The notes beneath the pieces were generated by a model. It had not been told where the DNA came from. It did not search any database and saw only the letters and a list, made by a program, of their open reading frames with translations. A stretch of DNA of 64,000 nt from UBA7672 sp040398465 (GTDB taxonomy: Bacteria; Pseudomonadota; Alphaproteobacteria; Caulobacterales; Hyphomonadaceae). The position numbers and the translations under genes were made by a program. Location of the stretch: the NCBI GenBank assembly GCA_040398465.1, contig JBBAUA010000016.1:1-64000 (forward strand), given 5' to 3'. Positions within the stretch are counted from its first letter, which is position 1. Each line of letters begins with the position of its first letter. Positions 16,835-27,700 of this stretch are shown piece by piece.

Positions 16835-18658
16835 ATGGCCGGACCTCCGATTGCTGTACTTCGCGGCGTGATGCTGACGCTGGGCGCTGCGCCCCTGTTC
16901 ACGGGCGTGGACCTTGCGCTGGCGCGCGGGGAACGGATGGCGCTTGTCGGACGCAATGGCGCGGGCAAATCGACGCTGATGCGCATCCTCGGCAGGGCGC
17001 TCGAGCCGGACGATGGCGAGGTCTTCATGCAGCCGGGTGTGGTTGCGCGCCACCTGCTCCAGGAGCCTGACTTTTCCGGCTACGCCACCGCACTCGACTA
17101 CGTCTCGGACAAGCTGGACCCGGACATGTTCTACAGGGCGGAGTCCGAACTTGGCGCGTGGGGCGTGCCATTCGACCTCGACCTGACCAAGGCTTCGGGC
17201 GGACAGTCGCGGCGCATCGCGCTCGCGCACGCCTTCGCGCACGATCCGGACATCCTCCTCCTGGACGAGCCGACGAACCATCTCGACGTGCCGGCCATCG
17301 AGCTGCTGGAACAGGAACTCAAGGCGTTTCGCGGCGCAGCCCTGATCGTCAGCCACGACCGTCGCTTTCTCGAAAACGTGTCCACGGCCGTGGCGTGGCT
17401 GCGCCAGGGCGTCGTGCGCCAGATGGACAAGGGCTACACCGCCTTCGAGGAATGGGCCGAGACCGTCGAAGCCGACGAGGAGAAGGCGCTCGACAAGCTA
17501 AACGTGCAACTTCGGGCCGAAGAGCGCTGGATGGCGCGCGGCGTCACGGCGCGCCGCAAACGAAACATGGGCCGCGTTCGCAAGCTGCATGACATGCGCT
17601 CGGAGAAGTTGCAGCGCCGGATTGCGTTGAACGATGCCGCCAGCACGGCCAGCCTCGCGATCGATTCCGGCGCGCAGTCCGGACGACTGGTGATCGAGGC
17701 GAAGGGGCTGACAAAGCAGTTCCAGACCTCCACCGGCGTGCTGCCCATCGTCAACGATCTCTCGCTGCGCGTCATGCGCGGCGACCGCCTCGGCCTTGTC
17801 GGCCCGAACGGCGCAGGCAAGACGACGCTGCTGCGCCTTCTGCTGGGCCAGATCGAACCGGACAGCGGCAGCCTGCGCCTCGCGAAAAATCTCGACATCA
17901 CCTATCTCGACCAGACCCGCGCCACGCTGAGCCCGGAGAATACGCTGTGGAACACGCTGGCGCCGCTCGGCGGCGACCAGATCATCGTGCGCGGCTATCC
18001 CAAGCACGTCGCCGCCTACGCCAAGGACTTCCTGTTCGAGAGCCGCCAGTTGCACCAGCCCGTCGGAGCGCTGTCGGGCGGCGAGCGCAACCGGCTCACC
18101 CTGGCGCTGGCGCTGGCCAAGCCGTCCAACCTGCTCATCCTCGACGAACCGACCAACGATCTTGACATCGAGACGCTGGACCTGCTGGAAGACATGCTCG
18201 CCGAGTATGACGGCACGCTCCTGCTGGTCAGCCACGACCGGGCCTTCATCGACAATGTAGTTACTTCGGTGCTGACCCCGCAGGGCGGCGGCCAATGGCT
18301 GGAAACGCCGGGTGGCTACACCGACTATCTTGCCCAGGCGGGCGCCGCGTCGCCCGCATCGCGACGCACGGCCCACAAGACGCTGCCACCGCTCGCAACG
18401 GCGGCAAAAGCGCCGGCCGCCAAGCTCAGCTACAAGGAAGCGCGCCGGCTGGATGAACTCGAGCGCCTGATGCCGGAACGCCAGGACGAGATTACCCGGC
18501 TCGAAGACGAGATGGCTGACAGCAGCCTGTTTACCAAGGATCCGAAGGCATTTCACGCTCGCGCCAACCGGCTCGCAGCGGCCCGGAGCGAGATCGCTTC
18601 CTATGAAGCCGAATGGATCGTTCTTGAGGAAAAGCGTGAGGCGCTGGCTCGAGGCTGA
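16835..18658 (+). CDS. uup: ABC-F ATPase, Uup-type
   Basis: A 607-residue soluble protein with two ABC ATPase domains and no membrane domain. Walker A motifs are GRNGAGKST and GPNGAGKTT; signatures are ASGGQSRRIALA and LSGGERNRLTLA, each followed by LDEPTN.LD. A charged linker separates the domains, and the last 80 residues form the helical Uup-type C-terminal domain (KLSYKEARRLDELERL onward). ABC-F proteins act on the ribosome; Uup has been linked to DNA branch binding and precise excision. The assignment to Uup rather than another ABC-F rests on the C-terminal domain. Confidence 0.93.
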   Translation: MAGPPIAVLRGVMLTLGAAPLFTGVDLALARGERMALVGRNGAGKSTLMRILGRALEPDDGEVFMQPGVVARHLLQEPDFSGYATALDYVSDKLDPDMFYRAESELGAWGVPFDLDLTKASGGQSRRIALAHAFAHDPDILLLDEPTNHLDVPAIELLEQELKAFRGAALIVSHDRRFLENVSTAVAWLRQGVVRQMDKGYTAFEEWAETVEADEEKALDKLNVQLRAEERWMARGVTARRKRNMGRVRKLHDMRSEKLQRRIALNDAASTASLAIDSGAQSGRLVIEAKGLTKQFQTSTGVLPIVNDLSLRVMRGDRLGLVGPNGAGKTTLLRLLLGQIEPDSGSLRLAKNLDITYLDQTRATLSPENTLWNTLAPLGGDQIIVRGYPKHVAAYAKDFLFESRQLHQPVGALSGGERNRLTLALALAKPSNLLILDEPTNDLDIETLDLLEDMLAEYDGTLLLVSHDRAFIDNVVTSVLTPQGGGQWLETPGGYTDYLAQAGAASPASRRTAHKTLPPLATAAKAPAAKLSYKEARRLDELERLMPERQDEITRLEDEMADSSLFTKDPKAFHARANRLAAARSEIASYEAEWIVLEEKREALARG

Positions 18659-18779
18659 GGCCGCCGGACGTCGGCCGACACCCCGTTTCGGGTGCGCTGG
18701 ACCGCAAATTACCGAGCGGAAGCAAGCGTTTTCTTAACCGCGTTCAGTTATTGTTTCCCTACCCACGGGAGACCTCCAC

Positions 18780-19877
18780 ATGGCGGCCAGCGCCAACAAT
18801 TTCGCGCTCTTGCTCGACCTCGCCAAGGAAGGCTCGAGTGAAAAGCGCCGTGAACTGCTGCGCCAGATCACGGATGTGTTCCTCGCCCACCCGACGGACA
18901 GATCCGAAAAAGAGGCCATGCTGTTCGACGAAATCGTCGGCGCCGTCGCCTCCGACCTCGAGACCCAGGTTCGCATCGAACTCTCGCGAAAAGTTGCGGA
19001 TAGCACGGGCCCGCTCCGCCGCACCGCCCGCCGCCTCGCGATGGACGAGATCGAAGTCGCCCGCCCCGTGCTGGAGCGTTCGCGCTCGCTGACCGAGAGC
19101 GACATTCTCGAGGTCATCGACAAGAAATCGCAAGACCACATGCTGGCCGTGACCAAGCGTCCGGACATCGGCGAGAAAGTGTCCAGCGCCCTCGTCAAGA
19201 AGGGCGAAGACCACGTCGTGGTCTCGCTGCTGCAGAACGCCACCGCGAAGATCGATCGCGAGACCTATGAGCGCGTCGCCGAGCGCGTCGAGACAAGCCC
19301 GGTGCTGCATGCCCCCTTCGTGCGCAATGCCAATGTGCCGCTCGACATGCTCAACACAGTCTATCTTCGCGTCGAAGGAGACCTGCGGCGCGAAATCATG
19401 CGGAAGTTCCACGGCGTGTCCCCCGCCGAACTGGAAGCGGCGCTGGAAGCAAGCCGCACGCACCTGTCGTCCGCCTACGGCGCTCTGCCGTCCGACTATG
19501 CGCTGGCCCAGGATCATGTCTCGAAGCTGTCGAAGGCAGGCGCGTTGAAGCCTGCCGTGCTGGTTCAACTTTTGCGTGAAGAACGGCGCACAGCCTTCAT
19601 GATCGCATTTGCCCAGATGGTGGATGTGGATTTCGAACTCGGCCAGCGTCTCGTCGACGCGCAGGATCTCGACGCCCTTGCAATGCTGTGCCGGGGCGCC
19701 GGTTTCGACCGCGGCCTTTTTGTCACGATCTGCATCATGGTCGCCAACGCCGGCGGCGGCCTGAGCAAGACCGAGGAATTCGGACAACTCTACGAACAGG
19801 TGCCTGTCGCCGCAGCCCAGCGCGCGCTGCGATTCTGGAAAGTCCGCGCCAAGAACATCAACACGCAGGCGGCGTAG
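18780..19877 (+). CDS. DUF2336 family protein
   Basis: A 365-residue soluble helical protein of the alphaproteobacterial DUF2336 family. Typical features are the early LLDLAKEGSSEKRRELLRQI helix, ...SGPLRRTARRLAMDEIEVARP with DILEVI, and a C-terminal VAAAQRALRFWKVR segment. The family has no proven biochemical activity. A second member is encoded at 58796, and the two share the closing A..R.LR.W motif (here AQRALRFWK, there AQTVLRYWN). GGGAGACC lies before the ATG. No operon partner is evident. Confidence 0.88.
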   Translation: MAASANNFALLLDLAKEGSSEKRRELLRQITDVFLAHPTDRSEKEAMLFDEIVGAVASDLETQVRIELSRKVADSTGPLRRTARRLAMDEIEVARPVLERSRSLTESDILEVIDKKSQDHMLAVTKRPDIGEKVSSALVKKGEDHVVVSLLQNATAKIDRETYERVAERVETSPVLHAPFVRNANVPLDMLNTVYLRVEGDLRREIMRKFHGVSPAELEAALEASRTHLSSAYGALPSDYALAQDHVSKLSKAGALKPAVLVQLLREERRTAFMIAFAQMVDVDFELGQRLVDAQDLDALAMLCRGAGFDRGLFVTICIMVANAGGGLSKTEEFGQLYEQVPVAAAQRALRFWKVRAKNINTQAA

Positions 19878-20008
19878 CCTCTCCGCGCGCATCTCGCACA
19901 GGGCGATTTTCGCCTGCTGGCGACGCTGCCTCGCCCATTAGCAGTTACACAATTGCTCCCTCCTGACCGCTCGCCTAGAGTTTGCGCAGCGGGGGAAAAG
20001 GGACGTCT

Positions 20009-21745
20009 ATGCCTAACCCCGTCATCCGTTCGCAGGCGATCAGCATTGGCGAACTTCTGCGACTTGGCGCTTTCAAGCCGGCCCGCGTTCAGCGCGATTA
20101 CTGCTGGAAAGAGAATCAGCAGGCCTCCCTGCTGCAGGACCTGATTTCCGCGTTCGGCGAGTTCGGCCTGGACCCCGAGGGCGAGCAGGATCCCGACCCG
20201 GAAACACACGATGTCGGCGCCTACACGCGGTTCGAAATCGCTGACTACAATCGCGAGCTGGAAGCCACCGAACCCTACGTGTTTGTCGGCACGGTCGTGC
20301 TGCACCAGGCCGCGCAGCATTTCGACATTTATGACGGCCTCCAGCGCCTCACCACCTTCACCGTCTTCTTCGCCGTTCTGCGTGACCTCATCGAGGCCGA
20401 TCGCAAGCATCCGGTGAACTCGCTGCTTGCCGACGAGGCGGGCATCTCGCGTCTCAGCCTGTCGATGAAGCACAACACGCTGGAGGCCGACATCCTCGCC
20501 CCCGGGCGCACCGCCAAGCGCCACCGCCCTCACCCGCAGCTGACAGAAGCCAGCTACTGCCTGCGCACCTGCGTGAACACGGCTCGGTCCATGCTGAAGG
20601 GCTGGTCGCCGCGCCGCCTCGCGGCATTCACCGCCTTCCTCGCCGAAGGCGCCATCGTGACAGTCACCCGCATTTCCGATCGCCGAATGGCGGGCAAGGC
20701 GTTCGTGAGCATCAACTCCGGCGGCCTGCCGCTGAAGCCTGAAGAGATCGTCAAGGGACAGTTGATCGACCTCACCTCGTCCCTGCCGGACGCAGACGAC
20801 CAGGCCAAGCGCGTGCTCAATGTGTGGAACGGTATCCAGGACGATCTCGGCCCCGAAGCCTTCGACAATTTCCTGCGGTCGGTCGACTTCATCGAGCGCC
20901 GCATGCCGCAGTCGTCAGACTACTCGATCCAGCTGATGGAGCACATCCGCCGCCAGTATCCCGGACAGGCCGGCGTGCGCTGGGCGACAGACCTGCTGTT
21001 GCAGTATCGCTCCGCCTTCAAGTGGATTCACGAGGAGAACAAGGCGGAGATCGCCGATGGCGTCCACGCCAGCCTGCGCCGGCTGCAGCTGCTGAAGTGG
21101 GATCAGTGGCGCGCCTACGCCATGCTGCTGCGCATGAAGTCCAATCCGGCCGACCTGCCCCAGCGCATCGATACACTCGACCGGATCTGCTTCGCCCTCA
21201 CCGTCTCGACGCCCGACCCTCGCCGCCTGGCGGAGATGATCGGCAAGCGCATAGAACGCTTCGCCCGGGGATCATTCGGCAAGCAGGCCGGCTTCACCTT
21301 CACTACCGCGCAGAACGAACGCCTGATCCGCAATCTCTCCGGCCCGATCACGGAAAGCCCGCGCCGCTCCACCATCATGCGCTGGATCGAAGCCGCAATG
21401 CATGGCGACCGTGTGCCGCGCTATCTCGTCGACGGGCGGTCTTCAGTCGAGCACGTCTATCCGCGCAACCCCGAGAACAACTGGACGGCGTTCGAGAACG
21501 GGCTCGAATTCAATGAGCTCGCGACGCTGCGCGAGATGATCGGCAATCTCTGCGTCCTCCCGGAAGACGAACTCGGCAACGCCCCATTCGATGAAAAGCG
21601 GAAGGCCTACGCCCGCTTCCGCAGCCGGTTCGCCAACGAGATCGCACGGCAGCGGCAATGGTCGCCAGACTCAGTGCGTGAACGCACGAAACGCATCACT
21701 GACGCAACGCTCAGATTCCTCGATCTGGACGTGACGCCGGTCTAG
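20009..21745 (+). CDS. DUF262/DUF1524 (GmrSD-type) protein
   Basis: A 578-residue protein with an N-terminal DUF262 domain and a C-terminal DUF1524 domain. DUF262 marks are VQRDYCWKENQQASLLQDLI and YDGLQRLTTFTVFF; in many relatives the latter is DGQQRLTT, so one Gln is Leu here. The DUF1524 part has VEHVYPRNP..N.W and, later, GNLCVL, the His-Asn nuclease signature. GmrSD proteins cut modified phage DNA, but many DUF262 proteins are untested. No restriction or defence gene lies next to it. I used the ATG at 20009, which follows AAAAGGGA; an in-frame start at 19982 lacks this. Confidence 0.88.
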   Translation: MPNPVIRSQAISIGELLRLGAFKPARVQRDYCWKENQQASLLQDLISAFGEFGLDPEGEQDPDPETHDVGAYTRFEIADYNRELEATEPYVFVGTVVLHQAAQHFDIYDGLQRLTTFTVFFAVLRDLIEADRKHPVNSLLADEAGISRLSLSMKHNTLEADILAPGRTAKRHRPHPQLTEASYCLRTCVNTARSMLKGWSPRRLAAFTAFLAEGAIVTVTRISDRRMAGKAFVSINSGGLPLKPEEIVKGQLIDLTSSLPDADDQAKRVLNVWNGIQDDLGPEAFDNFLRSVDFIERRMPQSSDYSIQLMEHIRRQYPGQAGVRWATDLLLQYRSAFKWIHEENKAEIADGVHASLRRLQLLKWDQWRAYAMLLRMKSNPADLPQRIDTLDRICFALTVSTPDPRRLAEMIGKRIERFARGSFGKQAGFTFTTAQNERLIRNLSGPITESPRRSTIMRWIEAAMHGDRVPRYLVDGRSSVEHVYPRNPENNWTAFENGLEFNELATLREMIGNLCVLPEDELGNAPFDEKRKAYARFRSRFANEIARQRQWSPDSVRERTKRITDATLRFLDLDVTPV

Positions 21746-21748
21746 CGC

Positions 21749-22021
21749 TCACCTCTCAACCGCCGCCCTGAAGCGCCGTCTCCCCGCGATCACGCGGCCA
21801 TCGTCCAGCGCGATTTCGAGATCGCCGGACGGCGTTGGCTTGAACGACCTCAGCCGCGAGCGATGCACGCGCACGAAGCCATGTGGCGCGAGCTTTTCCA
21901 CGAACTCCGCCAGCGTGACCCGCGCCCCCTCGCGAATCTCGATCCGCGCGTCGTCCGCCGCTTCGGATGCCTGCGTCGGTTGTTCGGTCTGAAACCGCTG
22001 CCGCGCCGCCGCGTGCGGCAA
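21749..22021 (-). pseudogene. LytTR DNA-binding domain remnant
   Basis: A 90-codon frame whose C-terminal half matches a LytTR domain: APHGFVRVHRS, then FKPTPSGDLEIALDDGRVI and RRRFRAAV. In intact LytTR domains the HRS is followed by a short strand and turn (about LVNLDRV) that is missing here; the sequence jumps straight to RLRSFKP. There is no ATG or GTG at the front, only a TTG at 22021 with no ribosome binding site. It sits 23 bases past the GST gene. Most simply a gene fragment with an internal deletion; a short functional protein is less likely. Confidence 0.55.
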
Positions 22022-22044
22022 ACAACAACCGCCTAGATTTGGCG

Positions 22045-22665
22045 TCAGGCTTTCTGTGTCGCGGCGATCCGCGCGTCATTGATCGCCTTTGCCGCCTTGT
22101 ACGCCGGCCGCGCCCGTACGCGCTCCGCATAAGCCTCGAACGCCGGGCGGCTGGGGATCGACTTGAATCCGAGTCCCCAGTCCACCGTGCTGCCGACATA
22201 AACATCGGCCGCCGTGAATGCCTTGCCACAGACATAGTCGCGTCCTGTCAGCATCTGCTCGAGCGCGCTCACTGACGCATCGAACGTGCCGAACCCCGCC
22301 ATCCCTTCCCGGCCTTCGGGGACGGCCCACGCCATTGCACGAGCTGTAACAGCCTGCTCCATCGGTCCTGCGGCAAACAACACGTAGCGGTAGTAGTCCG
22401 CGAGCGCCGCGCCATCCGGCCTCAGCTTCGCCTGCGGAAACGCATCCGCAAGATAGAGGCAGATCGCCGCCGCCTCCGTCACGACCTTCCCCTCGTGCCG
22501 GATTGTTGGCACTTTCCCCATCGGATTGACCGCGAGAAAATCGGAGCTCTTGTTTCCGCCCGGACCCCAGTCGAGCCAGTGGGTGGTGTAGGGCTGACCC
22601 AGCTCCTCCAGCATCCAGTGCGCGATCTGCCCGCGGCTCATCGGATTGGTCCAGAATTCGATCAT
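22045..22665 (-). CDS. Glutathione S-transferase
   Basis: A 206-residue cytoplasmic GST. The thioredoxin-fold half starts MIEFWTNPMSRGQIAHWML, with Ser in the position where bacterial GSTs place the catalytic Ser/Cys, and continues to NPMGKVPTIRHEG and the glutathione-binding TEAAAICLYLAD. The helical half ends with FTAADVYVGSTVDWG, the usual N-capping box region. AGGAGCTACCC precedes the ATG. It faces the exported GST gene at 22836 across a 170-base divergent region, so both may share control. Confidence 0.93.
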   Translation of the reverse strand: MIEFWTNPMSRGQIAHWMLEELGQPYTTHWLDWGPGGNKSSDFLAVNPMGKVPTIRHEGKVVTEAAAICLYLADAFPQAKLRPDGAALADYYRYVLFAAGPMEQAVTARAMAWAVPEGREGMAGFGTFDASVSALEQMLTGRDYVCGKAFTAADVYVGSTVDWGLGFKSIPSRPAFEAYAERVRARPAYKAAKAINDARIAATQKA

Positions 22666-22835
22666 GGGTAGCTCCTGCCGGGAATGGGCGCGACACTGCC
22701 TTGCGCATCCACAGCGATCAATGCGCCACCCCTCCCGCCGGGGATGTGTCAGCAGGATGCGTGGACGCGCGCGCGAACAATGCTAGCCTGTCGCGAACTG
22801 GCCAGTCCAAGACGCCGGATCACGGGGAGATGACA

Positions 22836-23585
22836 ATGAAACCAGCCCGCACGCTGCTGCTTGCAATTGTGCTCGCCGCGATGCCACAGGCCTGCACCAC
22901 GCCCGCAGCCCAGACTGCAACGCAAACCGCCGCCCCCAGCATCGTCATCTATCACGCCGAGGGCCGCCGCTCCGAGCGTGTGGTCTGGCTCTGTGAAGAA
23001 CTGGGCCTCCCCTACGAACTCAAATTCCGTCGCGGCGACGTCGCCGGCTCCTTCGCCGACATCCAGGCCGTGAACCCCGGCATGCGCGTCGCGCCGACCG
23101 TCTTCTACAATGGCGAGCTGCTGGTCGAATCCGGCGCCATCCTGGAATTTCTGCTCGACCGCCACGGCGGCGGGCGTCTTGTTCCCGGTGTGAACTCGCC
23201 CGACTACGCCACCCACCTCCGCTTCATGCACTACGCCGAAGGCACGCTCGCCTCCGACGCCGTCGCCGACTATCGCGTCGCCCGCGCCACCGACAGCAAG
23301 GCCCCGCGCGGCGCCGAGACAGACGGCCAACGCGCCATGCGCTTCGCCGAAGATCATCTCGCGAAGCAACCGTATTTCGGCGGCAGCGAGTTTACCGCCG
23401 CCGACATCATGATGGTCTTCCCCATCAGCTACGCCATCCGCATGAACGTGGCAGACCCGGCGAAGTACCCAAACATCGCAGCGTGGCAGACAAAGGTTGA
23501 AGCCCGCCCCGCCTTTCAGCGCATGCTCGCCAAGGCCCGCCCGGACGGCCGCGTCAGTCCCCCGCCCTCGCTGACGCTACCTTAA
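22836..23585 (+). CDS. Exported GST-fold protein
   Basis: A 249-residue GST preceded by an export signal. The first 25 residues (MKPARTLLLAIVLAAMPQAC) form a hydrophobic signal with a possible but weak lipobox PQAC, then a Thr/Ala linker. The GST domain begins SIVIYHAEGRRSERVVWLC and has VNPGMRVAPTVFYNGELLVES (a changed NP.GKVP site) and FTAADIMMVFP. GSTs normally work in the cytoplasm where glutathione is; export is unusual. GGGGAG fits the ATG at 22836 better than that at 22830. It is divergent from the cytoplasmic GST gene. Confidence 0.82.
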   Translation: MKPARTLLLAIVLAAMPQACTTPAAQTATQTAAPSIVIYHAEGRRSERVVWLCEELGLPYELKFRRGDVAGSFADIQAVNPGMRVAPTVFYNGELLVESGAILEFLLDRHGGGRLVPGVNSPDYATHLRFMHYAEGTLASDAVADYRVARATDSKAPRGAETDGQRAMRFAEDHLAKQPYFGGSEFTAADIMMVFPISYAIRMNVADPAKYPNIAAWQTKVEARPAFQRMLAKARPDGRVSPPPSLTLP

Positions 23586-23681
23586 CCACATCATCAGGTC
23601 AGCTGTCTTGGCGCCACGATGCCCGACATACTAGGCCCGCCATGACTGCGGCACGGCGCCTCGCCAGGAAAGAGATACAGC

Positions 23682-24877
23682 ATGCAGGCGCCGCCCGTCG
23701 CGACCTCTGACGCCGAGCGTCTCGCAAAGCCGGTCAACATCCGTGTCGCGCTGATCTTCCTCTTCCTCGGCAACATCGTCATCGGCTCTGGCGTCCTCGC
23801 CCCCGCAGCCATGATCAACGCGATGACGGCAGACCTTCGCGTCACGCCCGTCGCCATCGGCGCACTGATCGGGTGGGGCGCGGTAATCCTCTGCATCGGC
23901 GCGCCCGCCTTCGGCTTCTTCACGAACCGCATCGACCGGCGCACACTCCTTGCCGCCTCGCTCCTTCTCTACGCAGCAGGCCATGCCGCCTCCGTCTTCG
24001 CGGCCGACTACGCAACGCTGATGGTCATCCGTCTCGCCATGATCAGCGGCGCCGCGATCTTCACGCCGCAGGCCGCCGGCGCAGTAACGCTGATGGTACC
24101 GGAAGCCCGCCGCGCTGGCGCAGTCGCCTTCGTCTTCATGGGCTGGGCCGTCGCCACCGCCGTCGTGATCCCCTTCATGAGCATCCTCGGCGAGGCCCTC
24201 AACTGGCGCAGCATCTATGCGGGCATCTCCATCGCCGCGCTCCTGTCGGCCATCGGCGTACAACTGCTCATGCCTGCGAAACTCTATCCGAGCCGTATGT
24301 CCCTCCGGTCGTGGGGCGACGTCCTCACGCGCCCCGCCATCCTCATCCTGCTCGCCGCTACCTCGCTTCAGATCACCGGCCAGTTCACCCTCTACCCCTA
24401 CCTCGCCGCAGAACTCCGCCGCGTCAGCTTGGCGGACTCGTCCGGCGTGGCGCTCGCCCTCGGCCTCTCCGGCGCCGCGGGACTGATAGGATCGATCCTC
24501 GCCGCCCGGCTGGTATCGTCTGTTGGCGCCGCCCGCATGCACCTGATCTGCCTGTCCGCAATGGCTGCAGGACTCATCGGCTGGTCCATCTTCTCGGGCA
24601 TGCTGACCTTCGCGCTCGCCAGCGTTTTTATATGGGGCCTCGGCTTCGGCGCCGGCATCTCGATGCAGCAGGCCCGCCTGATCTCGGTCGCCCCGGCGCT
24701 TGCGTCTGCGTCCGTCGCGCTCAACACCTCGGTGCTCTATCTCGGCCAGGCCTCTGGAACAGCCATCGGCGGCGGCCTCATCTCAAGCAACCTCCACGGC
24801 TTCATGAGCATCGCCGGCGTCGCATTCATCCTCGCTGCAATCGCCTCGTCGTGGTGGGCATGGCGGAGGTACGGGTC

Positions 24878-24881
<4 letters not shown>
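23682..24881 (+). CDS. MFS transporter
   Basis: A 399-residue major facilitator with about twelve membrane spans. Between spans 2 and 3 lies GFFTNRIDRRTLL, the family's G...DR.GRR loop, and spans 4-5 contain VMVIRLAMISGAAIFTPQA-like sequence typical of drug/metabolite exporters of the DHA1 group. Substrate unknown. GAAAGAG lies before the ATG. Its stop codon shares the four bases CTAG with the stop of the convergent prfC gene. Confidence 0.88.
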
Positions 24882-26476
<1,595 letters not shown>

Positions 26477-26594
26477 GGGGCGGGGGCATACAGGGGGCCG
26501 GGCTCGCCCGCAACCGCTGTCAGGCGGCTGCCGCAACGCGCTTGTCCAGATGGGGCCGGTGATGGAGATTACTGGGGCAAGCTAGGGGACCCGG

Positions 26595-26996
26595 ATGCAC
26601 AAGCTCCTGACGATGCTGCTGATCGCAGCGACAGCCGCGCCGGCTTATGCCGCGCCGATCGTTTACGAATGCCGGATCGATCGGTATGGGAGGGTGAAAA
26701 TGAGCGATGAGTTGCGCGCAGACCCAAAGCAGGCTGAGCGTTTCGCGATCGACGAGGAGGCAGGCAAGGCCTGCTTCCTCGCCGGCCCTGCATGTTCGCC
26801 TTTTTTTGGATCGCTCACCATCTGACAAAAGGGCGATAGCATATCGAGCGGCGGCGCGCGCGTCGCTGACGGCAAACCGATCACGTTGGTCTATTTCCCG
26901 AACCGGAATCAGGCGTTCATGACCTTCGACACCACGCAAGTCACAACGCGAAAAAGCGACTGCAGCGCGACGGACGTCAAGGTAGTGATCCCATGA
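26595..26996 (+). pseudogene. Secreted protein interrupted by in-frame TGA
   Basis: A signal-peptide gene (MHKLLTMLLIAATAAPAYA) open for 76 codons to TGA at 26823-26825. The same frame then continues for 56 codons without a stop (KGDSISSGGARVADGKPITL, later YFPNRNQAFMTFDTT) to a second TGA at 26994-26996. That second stop forms an ATGA overlap with the GST gene start, the arrangement expected if it was the true end. Four Cys lie across both parts. So the gene looks like a 133-codon secreted protein with a nonsense codon. The alternative is a functional 76-residue product. No family recognised. Confidence 0.65.
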
Positions 26997-27595
26997 ACCT
27001 CTTCTATTCCCCGACCTCGCCCTACGCCCGCAAGTGCCGGGTGGTCGCGATCGAGAAGGGGCTCGCCGCGCAACTCGCGCTGGTCGCCGCCTCGCCGCTC
27101 TCGAACCCACCGGAACTTCACGCAGCCAATCCGCTCGGCAAGGTGCCTGCGCTCGTCCTCGCCGACGGCCGCTGCATCGTCGACAGCCGCGTGATCTGCG
27201 AATACCTCGACACCCTTTCCGGCGACCCCCGGCTCATCCCCACTGAGACTACCGCCCGCATCGCCTGCCGCACACGCGAGGCGCTGGCCGACGGCATCGC
27301 CGACGCTGCCTTCTCACGCACGATGGAGCGCCTCCGCCCGGAGCCCCAGCGGTCCCCGGAGTGGACGGTTCGCTGGACCAACTCCATCCGCCGCGCGGTC
27401 TCGCATTTCAACGCCAACATCCCCGATCGTGCGCACCCGGATCTGGGTGACCTCGCGCTGGCCTGCGCGCTGGCCTATGTCGACTTCCGCCACGCGGACC
27501 TCGCCTGGGACGCGGATGCGCCGGCGCTCCGCGCTTGGCTCACCACAATGCTGGCGCGCCGGAGCCTCGCAGAAACCGCGCCGCCGCCCGCCTGA
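26993..27595 (+). CDS. Glutathione S-transferase
   Basis: A 200-residue GST with the typical N-terminus MNLFYSPTSPYARKCRVVAI, in which Ser/Cys of SPYARKC are the active-site candidates, followed by NPLGKVPALVLADG and DSRVICEYLD. The C-terminal helical domain is intact (LGDLALACALAYVDFRH). It starts in a 4-base overlap with the secreted-protein frame before it, so the two were probably translated as a coupled pair. It is the third GST-fold gene within 5 kb. Confidence 0.93.
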   Translation: MNLFYSPTSPYARKCRVVAIEKGLAAQLALVAASPLSNPPELHAANPLGKVPALVLADGRCIVDSRVICEYLDTLSGDPRLIPTETTARIACRTREALADGIADAAFSRTMERLRPEPQRSPEWTVRWTNSIRRAVSHFNANIPDRAHPDLGDLALACALAYVDFRHADLAWDADAPALRAWLTTMLARRSLAETAPPPA

Positions 27596-27700
27596 GACCG
27601 CCAGAAATCCTGCGGCTTCCGCTGGTTGCCGCCGCCGTTCAGCGGTCATTCAGGTAGGAAACGGCCAACTCACCCCATCTACCGCTTTGGGGACTAGAAC

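Noticed and set aside
26823..26825. TGA read as selenocysteine
   Set aside because: The surrounding residues do not resemble a selenoprotein site, and I see no obvious SECIS-like hairpin right after it.
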